Shown here: positions 8,730-17,393 of the stretch, in pieces | Numbering within the stretch: the stretch's first letter is position 1 | Layout of the letters: each line of letters starts with the position of its first letter | Source of the DNA: Christensenella sp. UBA1685 | GTDB taxonomy: Bacteria > Bacillota > Clostridia > Christensenellales > CAG-138 | Assembly: GCA_002320595.1 (NCBI GenBank) | Contig: DCKB01000044.1 | Coordinates: forward strand, 1-64,000 | Length of the DNA stretch: 64,000 bases | Direction: 5' to 3' | Notes under the pieces: generated by a model | What the model saw: the letters and a program-made list of their open reading frames with translations, nothing else | Told to the model about the DNA's origin: nothing | Database searches by the model: none | Translations under genes and position numbers: made by a program

Positions 8730-10277
8730 TCACTCCGTCTCCTTTTTCAGGCTCTCACGGTACATCCGCGCAAAGTCCCGCTGGCGTGGAGGCTTCGGCG
8801 CGCCGATCTTCTCCACATCCCGGCCGATGCGGATCAGGCGGAACATTCGGTCCGCCGCCGCATCGAACAGTTCCTCCGCCCGCGCCGCAGCCTGTTCCCG
8901 GCTCATCGGCGCATCGATAAACGCCATAACGCCTGCGGAGCCAAGGCGCGTTTCATCCAGCCTTTCGCCTATGCCGCCTGCAAGCACCGCCGTGGGTATG
9001 CGGCGCGCAGCGCACCGCGCCAGCACACACGGCACAGCGCGCCCGCCGGAAAAGGATGCTTCCTCCAACAGCATTTCACCTGTAACAACAAGCGCAACGC
9101 CCTGCAAAAGCTTGTCAAAATCAACCGCATCCAAAAGCGCATCCACGCCGCTCGCGCGCCTTGCACCGCCAAGCGCGCACAGCAGCCCTCCCACACCGGC
9201 GCAGTCGGATGCCGAAACGCCCACAGCGCTTGCTACAAGCGCACGGAAGCGCACCGCATCCTCCGCATATTCGGCGGGCGTTTCGCTTATGCCGCCATTG
9301 AGAATCGTGATCCGCGCCTCCCGAAGGCCGGGGTGGAGATATTCCGTGTCCACCGCAGCCACGCGGCCAAGCTCCTCTGCAGAGCCTTTCAGCTCCGTTC
9401 CTTCCGCATCATAAAACTTGACGCCGAGCGCGCGCATGCAGCCCATCCCGCAATCGCGTATTGCGCTTTCCGCCGTACCAAGCACGATTTCACGCAAGCC
9501 CTCGTCCAACGCGCGACGGATCAGTTCACCCGCATTCAGCGAAGCGGTCCCTTCGCCCTCGCACGGGAGCACTTCGGCAAGCGCAAGCACCGCCGTTTTC
9601 CCGTGCAGGACGCCATATACGGCGCTGCTTTTCCCCTCCGGCACAAGCGGCGTGATCTTCGCCGTGCGGTAAGCCCCTTCACATGCCGTAACAAGCGCGC
9701 GCACCATGCCGCACCCGCCGTAGGTCATGGGGACGGGAACGATCTTCACGCCCTGAAAATGCCTGCGCGCGGCCACGCTCAGCCGCTTGATCGCATCCGT
9801 GGAAGAAAGCGCGCCATAGCTGTCCGGCGCAAAAAGCACCTTGATGCCCTTGCCCACCGGCCTGCGGCGGCCGTGCTTTTTCGGCACGGTCAGGCCGTCC
9901 AGCGTGCCGTCGCCGCCGCGCAGCGTGCCGTCCTTCTGCACCTCGCCATAGAAAGACGGGGTCTGCCAATACAGAAGCCTGTTGTTTTCAATGAACGGGT
10001 GCGTATGCGCAAGATACATGCCGATGGCCGCGTCCGTGTTGATCTTTTCATAAATGCGGCGCATGGTGGAAAGCGAGCCCCCCATAATGACGGCGAGAAA
10101 CACGTTTTCCGCAGGATCTGTCAGAGGATCCTGTCCGCCATAAATCAAAAGCCCTTCCAGTTCCGAGAGGGTAAGAACGGAGAAAATCTCTTCAAATGCC
10201 TGCTGCGCATGCTCCCGTTCGGAAGCAGCGGACAAAAAGTCGAACCGAATGCCAAGCCCAAGGCGTTTTAGCTGCAT
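8730..10277 (-). CDS. Divergent glycerate-kinase (GlxK/GarK) homologue with an extra N-terminal domain
   Basis: Residues about 145 to 500 of this 515-residue protein resemble type-2 glycerate kinases, with VLFAPDSYGALSS near the start of that part, a PMTYGGCGM block where the family has PMADGGEGT, and CGMGCMRALGVKF where it has the GATNDGGxGM-like block. Several of the usual acidic and glycine residues are altered, so activity on glycerate is not assured. The first 145 residues match nothing I know and include MYLAHTHPFIENN, with two His that might bind metal. Family kinases are about 370-380 residues, so this is a fusion or a distinct subfamily. GGAG precedes the ATG at 10277. Confidence 0.65.
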   Translation of the reverse strand: MQLKRLGLGIRFDFLSAASEREHAQQAFEEIFSVLTLSELEGLLIYGGQDPLTDPAENVFLAVIMGGSLSTMRRIYEKINTDAAIGMYLAHTHPFIENNRLLYWQTPSFYGEVQKDGTLRGGDGTLDGLTVPKKHGRRRPVGKGIKVLFAPDSYGALSSTDAIKRLSVAARRHFQGVKIVPVPMTYGGCGMVRALVTACEGAYRTAKITPLVPEGKSSAVYGVLHGKTAVLALAEVLPCEGEGTASLNAGELIRRALDEGLREIVLGTAESAIRDCGMGCMRALGVKFYDAEGTELKGSAEELGRVAAVDTEYLHPGLREARITILNGGISETPAEYAEDAVRFRALVASAVGVSASDCAGVGGLLCALGGARRASGVDALLDAVDFDKLLQGVALVVTGEMLLEEASFSGGRAVPCVLARCAARRIPTAVLAGGIGERLDETRLGSAGVMAFIDAPMSREQAAARAEELFDAAADRMFRLIRIGRDVEKIGAPKPPRQRDFARMYRESLKKETE

Positions 10278-10328
10278 CGCGCAGTCTCCATTTCTTTTCC
10301 GGGTTTACCCCGATTTTACGTTTCTTTC

Positions 10329-10358
10329 ATTATAGACGCACTTCATGCATCTAGTCAA
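10329..10358 (-). promoter_or_regulatory. Promoter of the glycerate-kinase-like gene
   Basis: On the minus strand TTGACT (10358-10353), an 18-base spacer and TATAAT (10334-10329) lie about 52 bases before the start codon. A possible plus-strand -10 (TATGAT, 10375-10380) for the next gene lies close by, so the region is divergent. Confidence 0.65.
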
Positions 10359-10429
10359 ACGCTCTCAAATGCGGTATGATAAAATATACTGTATGCGCTA
10401 TATTCCGTGCTGTTGAAAGGATTCCCGCT

Positions 10430-11743
10430 ATGGATGTATTGTTTCAAAACGCCACCGTACTCACCCTGTGCGATGATCGTCCCGTGCTCAAAGGCGGTTA
10501 TGTCGGCATAGCCGGCGGGAAGATTGCCTTCGTCGGCATAGCCGCCCCGCAGGAACCCGCCGCGCGCACAATCGACTGCCGCGGCAAGTTCCTTTTGCCC
10601 GGCCTTGTAAACGCACATGCGCACACGGCCATGTGCCTGATGCGCGGCTATGCGGACGATTACACGCTGCAGGACTGGCTATACCAAAAAATATTCCCCG
10701 TGGAAGCGCGGCTTGACGAGCGTGCGATCCTCGCCGGAGCGCGCCTCGGGTTTGCGGAGATGCTGCGCACGGGCACGACCTCCGCGAGCGACATGTACTT
10801 CCGCGAACCGGCCGTTGCCGCGCTCGCGCTCGAATGCGGCATGCGCGTATCGCTTTCAAACGCCGTACTCGCCTTCAACGAAGCCGCTTATGATCCTGAA
10901 ACAGATCGCGCCATTCAGGAAACGCGCGCGCTGATCCGGGACTTCCACGGCGCAGGAAACGGCCGCATCCGTGCGGATGCAGCCATCCATGCCGAATACA
11001 CAAGCTATCCCGCCGTGTGGCGCTATGTAACGGAACTCGCGCTCACGCATGGCCTTTGCTTGCAGGTACATGTTTCCGAAACCCGGAAGGAACATGAGAC
11101 GTGTATCGCCCGGCGGGGCGTCACACCTACGCGCGCACTGTATGACGCGGGTGTATTCCAGGCGAAAGTGCTCGCCGCGCACGGCGTATGGCTGACGGAT
11201 GAGGATATGGACATTTTCGCCGAAACCGGTGCAAGCGTTGCACATTGCCCGGTTTCCAACCTCAAGCTCGGCAGCGGCATCGCCCGCACGGCAGAAATGA
11301 AGCGCCGGGGCGTAAATGTGGCCCTCGGCACGGATGGCTGTTGCTCCAACAATACGCATGATTTGTTTGAGGAGGTCAAGCTGGCTGCACTGCTGCAAAA
11401 GGGCGTTTCCGGGGATCCGACCTCAGTAAATGCTTATGAAGCGCTCAAGATGGCAACCGTGGGCGGCGCGAAGGCACAGGGCCGCGAAAACGAGATCGGC
11501 CGTGTTGCCGAGGGGTTTGATGCGGATCTCATCCTCATCGATGCGGATTCCCCCCTTCTCCGCCCGGTCTACGACCCGGTTTCCACCGCGGTTTACAGCG
11601 CCACGGGGCGAGACGTATGCCTCACGATGGTGCAGGGGCGCATCCTGTATGAAAACGGGCAGTTCACCACCATTGATGTGGAGCAGGCCATGCACGAGGT
11701 TGAAGCCTACGCGGTGCCGATCGTATTGGGCGCCCAAAGTTGA
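10430..11743 (+). CDS. mtaD: Amidohydrolase, 5-methylthioadenosine/S-adenosylhomocysteine deaminase type
   Basis: This metal-dependent deaminase of the amidohydrolase superfamily probably converts methylthioadenosine or S-adenosylhomocysteine to the inosine form. It has 437 residues. The metal site begins with NAHAHTAM, followed by the MTA/SAH-deaminase-like LMRGYADDYTLQDWL. QVHVSE, LAAHGVWL, and the LGTDGCCSNN block with the metal Asp are also seen. Other adenosine, guanine or triazine deaminases share the fold, so the substrate is an inference. The start at 10430 follows GAAAGG. An HD-domain gene follows after 50 bases, probably in one operon. Confidence 0.8.
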   Translation: MDVLFQNATVLTLCDDRPVLKGGYVGIAGGKIAFVGIAAPQEPAARTIDCRGKFLLPGLVNAHAHTAMCLMRGYADDYTLQDWLYQKIFPVEARLDERAILAGARLGFAEMLRTGTTSASDMYFREPAVAALALECGMRVSLSNAVLAFNEAAYDPETDRAIQETRALIRDFHGAGNGRIRADAAIHAEYTSYPAVWRYVTELALTHGLCLQVHVSETRKEHETCIARRGVTPTRALYDAGVFQAKVLAAHGVWLTDEDMDIFAETGASVAHCPVSNLKLGSGIARTAEMKRRGVNVALGTDGCCSNNTHDLFEEVKLAALLQKGVSGDPTSVNAYEALKMATVGGAKAQGRENEIGRVAEGFDADLILIDADSPLLRPVYDPVSTAVYSATGRDVCLTMVQGRILYENGQFTTIDVEQAMHEVEAYAVPIVLGAQS

Positions 11744-11793
11744 AGAACCGGATCACCAAGGGATATTTCAAATACAAAGCAGAGGAAACAAGC

Positions 11794-12453
11794 ATGATTA
11801 CGTTTGAACAGATCAAAGCGGATCCATCCATCCGCACCTATATTCAACGGGCGGACGAATCGCTCATCTACATGGGCTTCACGGAGCACAGCTTCGCTCA
11901 TGTTGGGCGCGTTGCGGAAACGGCGCGTTACATCCTGCTCACGCTCGGCTACACGGAACGCGAGGCGGAACTGGCGCAGATTGCCGGCTACCTGCATGAC
12001 ATCGGCAACGTCGTTAACCGGATTGACCACGCGCAGAGCGGCGCCGTCATGGCATTTCGCATTCTCGACCGCCTTGGCGCAGACCCGGAGGATATCGCCA
12101 CCATCATCGCAGCCATCGGCAACCACGACGAACATACGGCCGAGCCGGTAAACCCCGTTGCGGCTGCGCTGATTCTAGCCGATAAAACGGATGTGCGGTA
12201 TACCCGCGTTCGGGAAACAGATCCATCCAAATTCGATATTCACGACCGCGTCAACTTCGCCGTGCGCCGTGCGCGTACCTATATCGACGACGCGCACGAA
12301 TCCGTTACGCTTGAGATGACCGTCGACACCCAATATTGCTCTGTGATGGATTACTTTGAAATCTTCCTTGGCCGCATGCTCCTTTGCCGCAAGGCAGCAG
12401 AGCGGCTTGGGCTCATGTTCCGCCTGGTCATCAACGACCAGCGGCTGTTATGA
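11794..12453 (+). CDS. HD-domain phosphohydrolase
   Basis: This is a 219-residue soluble protein with an HD metal-dependent phosphohydrolase core: HSFAHVGRVAETA (first His), AGYLHDIGN (the HD pair), and NHDEH further on. Such proteins hydrolyse nucleotides or cyclic dinucleotides, or act on tRNA; the substrate cannot be told here. The C-terminal third has no motif that I know. The ATG at 11794 is preceded by AGAGGAAA. Its TGA overlaps the ATG of the next gene, indicating translational coupling. Confidence 0.85.
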   Translation: MITFEQIKADPSIRTYIQRADESLIYMGFTEHSFAHVGRVAETARYILLTLGYTEREAELAQIAGYLHDIGNVVNRIDHAQSGAVMAFRILDRLGADPEDIATIIAAIGNHDEHTAEPVNPVAAALILADKTDVRYTRVRETDPSKFDIHDRVNFAVRRARTYIDDAHESVTLEMTVDTQYCSVMDYFEIFLGRMLLCRKAAERLGLMFRLVINDQRLL

Positions 12454-13094
12454 CGGGCGCTCCCGCGGAAGCACGCTGCATTTACATCATGCTTTCGCGC
12501 ACCAACACCGGGATTGGCAGGATCATCCGCCTGTTCCTGCGCGGAAGCCGCTATAACCATGTTTCCGCGGCGTTGGACGGCAGGCTGTTTCTGTTGTATT
12601 CCTTTTCCCGCGCACGCAAAGATTCCCCGTTTTCCGGCGGCTTTGTGCAGGAATACCCATCCCGTTACCTCGCTATGGGGCAAAACGTGGAGGTGAAGGT
12701 ATTCCGTGTGCCGCTCTGCGCGCAGGAATACTCCACTGTGCTCAACAAGCTCAGCTACTGCCGTGCGCACCGGGAAGAAATGCTTTACAATCTTCTTGAC
12801 GCCATTCTTCTTCCGTTTCACAAACGCTACCCGCTTGCGGACGCTTATACCTGCTTGGCCTTCAGCGCTTATCTGCTCGGCATGGAGGATGTTTCCTCCA
12901 TTGGCGCGCTGGAAGAACGCCTTGCGCCGCATCTGATTTACGAGGGCGATCTGCGTTCCGTCATCCCTTACGATAAAGCCGTTGCCGCCGAAGCAGAAGA
13001 ACGCGCCTATTTTGAACGGCGTGGCCGCATTGCGGCCGTGCGCGACTTTTTTGCGCTCTGTGGAGGGCTTTGGGCGCGGCGCGCCGGTTTTTAA
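12450..13094 (+). CDS. Probable permuted papain-like (YiiX/NlpC-P60 superfamily) hydrolase
   Basis: This 214-residue protein starts inside the stop of the HD gene (ATGA). An early His in SRYNHVSAAL and a later Cys in YTCLAFSAYLL have the order expected of permuted papain-like amidases such as YiiX/YebB, with His before Cys. There is no signal peptide, so a cytoplasmic role on an amide or ester substrate is likely. The family call is from this motif pattern and has moderate certainty. It is the third gene of the deaminase-HD operon. Confidence 0.55.
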   Translation: MTGAPAEARCIYIMLSRTNTGIGRIIRLFLRGSRYNHVSAALDGRLFLLYSFSRARKDSPFSGGFVQEYPSRYLAMGQNVEVKVFRVPLCAQEYSTVLNKLSYCRAHREEMLYNLLDAILLPFHKRYPLADAYTCLAFSAYLLGMEDVSSIGALEERLAPHLIYEGDLRSVIPYDKAVAAEAEERAYFERRGRIAAVRDFFALCGGLWARRAGF

Positions 13095-13100
13095 GCCATG

Positions 13101-13158
13101 CAACTGTTGGTTGCGCGCGTTTTCAACCGATGGTTGGGCGCATTCCAACCACCGGTCT
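13101..13158 (+). promoter_or_regulatory. Three phased operator-like inverted repeats before an Xre regulator
   Basis: CAACTGTTGGTTG (13101-13113), CAACCGATGGTTG (13124-13136) and CAACCACCGGTCT (13146-13158) follow the pattern CAACC-N3-GGTTG, perfect in the middle copy and degenerate in the others. Starts are 23 and 22 bases apart, about two helical turns, so all face the same side of the DNA. They precede a possible -10 box TATCCT (13183-13188). Autoregulation by the downstream HTH protein is the obvious inference. Confidence 0.6.
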
Positions 13159-13220
13159 GTGTTTTTCGCCTTAAAAGCAACGTATCCTGAACGCAGAAAC
13201 ACGATCAGGAGGAAACAACA

Positions 13221-13766
13221 ATGCTGTTTGAACGCACCAAAAAAGAACCCATCGCTGGCAGTGAGGCCATCGGCGAAAACATCGCAGCCTTGCGCAAGGA
13301 AAAGGGCTGGACGCAGGAGCAGCTTGCCGAAAAGCTCAGCGTGAGCGCGCAGGCCGTCTCAAAATGGGAAAGCGGCAAAAGCTGCCCGGATATTTCGCTT
13401 CTGCCCGCCATCGCAAAGCTTTTTGGCGTAACGGTGGACGCCCTGTTCAGCCTTCCCAAGCAAGCGCCGCTTGTCGAAATGCGCGCGCCGGAGGGTGGAA
13501 GGAAGCCCGATCCCGATAAACTTTTCCTGCGCGTCCGCGTGCTTTCCAAGGATGGCGACCGGATCAATGTAAACCTGCCGCTGCAGCTCATCCGCGCAGC
13601 GCTCAAACTCGGCACAAACACCAACATCGCCGGGCTTGACAAATACGATATTGATTTCGGTGAAATTCTGGCCCTTGTGGATGCAGGTTGCCTCGGAAAC
13701 CTCGTAGACATCGAATCCACCGACGGAGACACTGTGAAGGTGTACGTTGAGGAGCTTCAGGCATGA
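13221..13766 (+). CDS. Xre-family regulator with a YvlB/SHOCT-like C-terminal domain
   Basis: This 181-residue protein has an Xre/Cro HTH at about residues 17-72 (IAALRKEKGWTQEQLAEKL, then SVSAQAVSKWESGK). The C-terminal 75 residues, with LRVRVLSKDGDRINVNLPL and a DIDFGEILALV block, match the small domain found in YvlB-like envelope-stress proteins. Such proteins sense or transmit cell-envelope conditions in other Bacillota, but a specific signal cannot be named. AGGAGG precedes the ATG. The next gene starts within its stop codon. The upstream repeats are probably its binding sites. Confidence 0.85.
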   Translation: MLFERTKKEPIAGSEAIGENIAALRKEKGWTQEQLAEKLSVSAQAVSKWESGKSCPDISLLPAIAKLFGVTVDALFSLPKQAPLVEMRAPEGGRKPDPDKLFLRVRVLSKDGDRINVNLPLQLIRAALKLGTNTNIAGLDKYDIDFGEILALVDAGCLGNLVDIESTDGDTVKVYVEELQA

Positions 13767-14023
13767 GGGTTACCATTCAAACCGGAAAAGGGCGGCTTCC
13801 GATTTTCATCGCCATTCCCACTGCGCTGCTTACAGGGCCGCTTTCGCTGCCCATTGCGCGCGCCCTGCTCAAACGGGCGGCGCAGGATGAAGGCCTTTCC
13901 GATGCGGAGGTGCATACGCTCGCCCGGGGAGTACGCAAAAGCGCGAAAGCGCTGCGCAAAGCAAAGCTTCCGCTCGTGGAAATTTATGCGGTAAACGGGG
14001 AGCGGATCGCCGTGCGGCTGTAA
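13763..14023 (+). CDS. Small protein co-translated with the Xre regulator
   Basis: This 86-residue basic protein begins in the ATGA overlap with the regulator gene. It has a hydrophobic stretch in its first third (IFIAIPTALLTGPLSLPIA) that could be membrane-active, and a Lys/Arg-rich helix after it. I do not recognise a family, though the pairing resembles small envelope-stress operons where a YvlB-like protein accompanies a short membrane protein. Confidence 0.65.
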   Translation: MRVTIQTGKGRLPIFIAIPTALLTGPLSLPIARALLKRAAQDEGLSDAEVHTLARGVRKSAKALRKAKLPLVEIYAVNGERIAVRL

Positions 14024-14204
14024 TGCAGCGGCATCTCTTTAAAAAGAAAGTCCATTCGGAAAAGGCGATCCGGCTGGGCTGTATTCTTTTACGGTTGGGG
14101 CAAAATATGCTAAGTGCGGCCGTATGCGCCCAAAACCTAAACGGAGCAGTAAGGTTTCGCAGGTGTCTCCGTTTTGGCACGTTGGCTGGCTTTGCTTTTC
14201 CGGC

Positions 14205-14684
14205 TTATTCCGCCGCCGGCACAGCCGGCTTGCACACATCGACCCATTCGCCTCCGGAATATGTTTCAAGCTCATCGCAGGTCAGTTCAATCGCGCTGTT
14301 TGCGCTGCCGACTGCGGGAAACACGGTCGTGAAGCGGCGCATGGAAACATCCAAAAACACCTTCACGCCTTCGGGAAGCGCAAACGGGCACACGCCACCC
14401 ACGGCATGGCCGGTCATTGCAAACGCTTCCTCCAATGAAAGCATTTTCGCTTTCATTGCAAAACGGGCCTTGAACTTGCTGTTGTCGATCTTTGTATCCC
14501 CTGCGGTAACGATAAGCATACAGCCGTCTCCGTCATGGAAGGAAAGCGTCTTTGCAATGCGCGCCTCCTCCGTACCAACCGCTTTCGCCGCAAGCTCCAC
14601 AGTTGCGCTTGAAACGGGGAACTCGAGCATCCGCTCCGCAATTCCCAATTTTTCAAATTCCGCCCTGACTCTTTCGATTGACAT
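14205..14684 (-). CDS. YbaK/EbsC-type aminoacyl-tRNA deacylase
   Basis: This 159-residue single-domain editing protein of the YbaK/ProX superfamily hydrolyses mischarged aminoacyl-tRNA, commonly Cys-tRNA-Pro or Ala-tRNA-Pro. Motifs seen include AAKAVGTEEARIAKTL, the KxDNSKFKARF block with its conserved Lys, and GHAVGGVCPFALP. A GAGGT site precedes the ATG at 14684. It lies 32 bases after the PHP phosphatase gene on the same strand and is probably its second cistron. The 181 bases beyond its stop hold an 8-bp stem AAACGGAG/CTCCGTTT (14139-14174) but no gene. Confidence 0.88.
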   Translation of the reverse strand: MSIERVRAEFEKLGIAERMLEFPVSSATVELAAKAVGTEEARIAKTLSFHDGDGCMLIVTAGDTKIDNSKFKARFAMKAKMLSLEEAFAMTGHAVGGVCPFALPEGVKVFLDVSMRRFTTVFPAVGSANSAIELTCDELETYSGGEWVDVCKPAVPAAE

Positions 14685-14716
14685 AGTTTATAACCTCGCA
14701 TGAAATAATTGAATGC

Positions 14717-15511
14717 TTAAAGGTGGATAAAGCGCGGCGTAAGCCCCCGGAATGTGGCCGTATAACGGACCCCCGCAGCTTTTGCAAGCGCATGCGCTTC
14801 TAAAAGGCGCCTCCCGACCCGCTCCGGCACATGCGCATCCGAGCCGAACGTCACAAATTCTCCGCCGAGTTCCACAAAGCGGGAGAGCACGTCCAGCCCC
14901 CAGGCAGGGTCATCCAGCCAAGCGGAGGTATTCACCTCCATGCCCTTGCCGTTCTCCGCCAGATAGCGCAGGACGCTGTCGAACGCCTCCGGCGCGTCCG
15001 CATAGCGCATGGCGCGCTCGGAATAGGGCGCGCGCTTGGTCACGAAATCATAATGTCCCAGCACGGAAAGCTGCGGCAGCGTGCGTACGGCTGCCGCTAT
15101 TTCCATAATATACTGCGTATACGCTTCTTCGCGCTCCCGTTCTGCAAAATATTCCGGCCGGTAAGCGTTCTGCGTGCCTACAACGTGCACTGAGCCAATG
15201 ATAAAATCCGGCTCCGCCGTGCGCACATAGGAAATGGATTGCGCCGCAAACGACGCATTCGGAGATAGTCCGATCTCCACCCCATGCAGTACCTTGACCT
15301 GCAAGGAAGGCTGCTCGCGTTCGATCTCCGCACGCTGTGCCGGAAGGTCGGCCGGGACGTCGCGCCAGTTGGGGTCCTCAAAGTCGATATGATCCGTGAA
15401 GCAGATCTCCGACAGGCCCGCTTGAACTGCGGCCTCAGCCATTTCCCGAATGGAATGCTTTGCGTCAAATGAATGATGGCTATGCATATGATAATCGCAA
15501 TAATTCGGCAT
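14717..15511 (-). CDS. PHP-domain histidinol-phosphatase family protein (HisJ-like)
   Basis: This 264-residue protein carries the PHP metal motifs: DYHMHSHHS at the N-terminus, CFTDHIDF, GVEIG, IIGSVHVV, LGHYDFV and a final GSDAHVPE. Members remove phosphate from histidinol phosphate in histidine synthesis, but many paralogues act elsewhere and no his genes are near, so the substrate is uncertain. A GGGAGG site precedes the ATG. It has a strong promoter of its own. Confidence 0.85.
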   Translation of the reverse strand: MPNYCDYHMHSHHSFDAKHSIREMAEAAVQAGLSEICFTDHIDFEDPNWRDVPADLPAQRAEIEREQPSLQVKVLHGVEIGLSPNASFAAQSISYVRTAEPDFIIGSVHVVGTQNAYRPEYFAEREREEAYTQYIMEIAAAVRTLPQLSVLGHYDFVTKRAPYSERAMRYADAPEAFDSVLRYLAENGKGMEVNTSAWLDDPAWGLDVLSRFVELGGEFVTFGSDAHVPERVGRRLLEAHALAKAAGVRYTATFRGLTPRFIHL

Positions 15512-15529
15512 ATTTCATCCTCCCAAGCC

Positions 15530-15558
15530 ATTATAAGGGGTGAAGCGTGCTTTTTCAA
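15530..15558 (-). promoter_or_regulatory. Promoter of the PHP phosphatase gene
   Basis: On the minus strand TTGAAA (15558-15553), exactly 17 bases and TATAAT (15535-15530) lie about 19 bases before the start codon. The 15559-15764 stretch beyond it is AT-rich and contains no gene that I can support. Confidence 0.75.
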
Positions 15559-15764
15559 GCGCAGTAAATGCAACACAAAAAACCGGTTCCTGCATTTTTT
15601 ATGGATTCACACGATTTTTACACAATTTAATCGGTTGTTTAATCATAGTTATATTCTATTAATATATTTTTTTCATAGGAATTATCGTATATTTCTATGA
15701 AACGTTACGGTATACTTAAAATATTTTGATGCAACAAAAAAATCGTTTGAATTTCAAAAATCTC

Positions 15765-15793
15765 TTGACAGCCTATTTTGTTTTGCGTAAAAT
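15765..15793 (+). promoter_or_regulatory. Strong promoter not attached to any plus-strand gene
   Basis: A perfect TTGACA (15765-15770), a 17-base spacer and TAAAAT (15788-15793) form one of the best promoters in the window. No plus-strand reading frame follows; the next gene is on the other strand. Confidence 0.75.
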
Positions 15794-15799
15794 AAGTCT

Positions 15800-15881
15800 A
15801 AATTAAATTTGACCGTAGGGTTTCTCCTTTTTATTAATGGCACCGCAGGCGTCCGAGCATTCGGACGCCTGCGGTGTTTTT
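15800..15881 (+). ncRNA. Candidate small RNA of about 80 nucleotides
   Basis: A transcript from the TTGACA/TAAAAT promoter would start near 15800 and meet a strong terminator: a perfect 16-bp stem (15841-15856 with 15861-15876), loop GCAT, then TTTTT. The T-run is only on the plus strand, so this is not the terminator of the opposing antiporter gene. The unpaired 5' part contains UUUCUCCUUUUU, complementary to a Shine-Dalgarno sequence, as in several Gram-positive regulatory RNAs. No known RNA family is recognised. It could also be the leftover leader of a lost gene. Confidence 0.5.
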
Positions 15882-15888
15882 CCCCAAA

Positions 15889-17289
15889 TTATTCCGCGCT
15901 TGCTGTTTCCGCCCCCGCTTCCACAGTGCGCTTACGCCGTGGCGGGAACCAAATTTTTTTCGTAAAGATGTAGCAAAGCGGCACGAGATACAGAAGAAAG
16001 CCATATGGCAAAGCGCGCGCATCTACCCCCAGCATCTCAAGCGGGACAGAGCAGGAGATCGCCCATGGCACAAGGCCGGAGATCAGCACAGCAGAGTTTT
16101 CCATATCAAGCGCCAGTTCCCGGTGGGACGCATGTTCTTCTTCATAAATGCGCTCCCAAAGCTGATCGTTCATTGTGATGGCGATCGTCTGATTACAAAA
16201 CGCGGCACAAATCACGATGCTCGTGAGGATCATCGCAGGGAAGCCGCCGATGCGCGCCTCCATGGGCCGGATGATCCCCTGCAGGCCACCCAGCATGCCG
16301 GTTCCATTGAATACGCCGGAAAGCATCCCGGAAAGCAGGACGATAAAGCAAACGTTCAGCATGGATATGAGCCCGCCGCCACCCAGAATGCGGTCGAGCG
16401 CAGGATCGGGCGCAGCATACCCCAGCACGCAGCAACGCAGGAACTCCCCAAGCGGCATATGCTGTACCGCAAGCGCCAACACGGCCGCTGCGAACACGCT
16501 TGCCGGGATCGCATAGCGCACAGGCACCTTGCACAGCGGCAACACAAGAATAATCGCCGCCGGGATAAGCGTCCACCAGGAAAGGGTAAAGTTTTCAGAA
16601 AGCAGCGTCAGCGCACTCGTGTCCACAGCTCCGATCGGGTTAAGCGCGGAAAGCACGCCATATGCAACGGTACAGATGCCAAGCGGCAGGAGCGCCGTAA
16701 GATGCATGTATTTCACATTGTCGTAAATCGGGGTGCAGGTTACGCCCGCAATCAGATTCGCGCTGGAAGAGATGGGCGCACAGCGGTCGCCAAAGAATGC
16801 GCCGGAAAGGATCGCGCCTGCGGCAATCAGTTCATTCACGCCGCCGCTGCGCGCAAGCGCCATAAAAATCACGCCAACCGTGCCCACAACGCCGAAACAC
16901 GTGCCGAGCGCATAGGAAAGCACAGCGGAAAGTGCGAAAGCAATCAAAATGAAGAGGGAGGGTGTGATAAGGGAAACGCCCTTTGCAATAAAGAAAGCGA
17001 TGGTGCCGCTTGCGCGCCAGGAAGCCGTGATGAGGCCAATCAGCGCCAGCACGCGTACGACGCTGAACGCATCCTTCCCGCCCTTTGCAGCCATTTTTGC
17101 AAGAGCACGCGCCCCGTATCCGCGCCGGAGGCCTACTACCCAAAAACAGAGAAAGCCCGCGAGCAACGCGGCGCTCATTGAAACGTCCGCGCAGAGGCAG
17201 GCAACCATCGCGCCGATAAACACCAGCATGGCAAGCCAGAAATCCAATGCAGCCACCCCGCGGAAGCACAATTTCAACCACGTCGACAA
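15889..17289 (-). CDS. nhaC: NhaC-family Na+/H+ antiporter
   Basis: This polytopic membrane protein of up to 466 residues and about eleven or twelve hydrophobic spans exchanges sodium (or related cations or organic acids) for protons. Family features are GAILSGAFFGDRCAPISSSANL in its middle (about residues 160-185), GTVGVIFMALA before it, and FCNQTIAITMND late in the protein. The start is uncertain: the longest frame begins with TTG at 17289 without a clear ribosome binding site, and a GTG ten or so codons later is possible. Some NhaC members carry malate/lactate rather than plain sodium/proton exchange. Confidence 0.85.
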   Translation of the reverse strand: MSTWLKLCFRGVAALDFWLAMLVFIGAMVACLCADVSMSAALLAGFLCFWVVGLRRGYGARALAKMAAKGGKDAFSVVRVLALIGLITASWRASGTIAFFIAKGVSLITPSLFILIAFALSAVLSYALGTCFGVVGTVGVIFMALARSGGVNELIAAGAILSGAFFGDRCAPISSSANLIAGVTCTPIYDNVKYMHLTALLPLGICTVAYGVLSALNPIGAVDTSALTLLSENFTLSWWTLIPAAIILVLPLCKVPVRYAIPASVFAAAVLALAVQHMPLGEFLRCCVLGYAAPDPALDRILGGGGLISMLNVCFIVLLSGMLSGVFNGTGMLGGLQGIIRPMEARIGGFPAMILTSIVICAAFCNQTIAITMNDQLWERIYEEEHASHRELALDMENSAVLISGLVPWAISCSVPLEMLGVDARALPYGFLLYLVPLCYIFTKKIWFPPRRKRTVEAGAETASAE

Positions 17290-17393
17290 AAAGCGCCATG
17301 CATCCGCTACTTAAGATAGTTTACCATAAAACTTGCTTATGTCAACCCCAAACGAAGCAAGCCACGCAAAGAGGAAAACGACAAAACACACGC

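Noticed and set aside
8716..8730. Small hairpin GAAGCG/CGCTTC between two convergent genes as a terminator
   Set aside because: The stem is only six bases, lies within coding sequence and lacks a T-run close by.
14024..14204. Small gene or riboswitch between the Xre operon and the deacylase gene
   Set aside because: Only an 8-bp stem and no frame with a ribosome binding site; it does not fit a known riboswitch.
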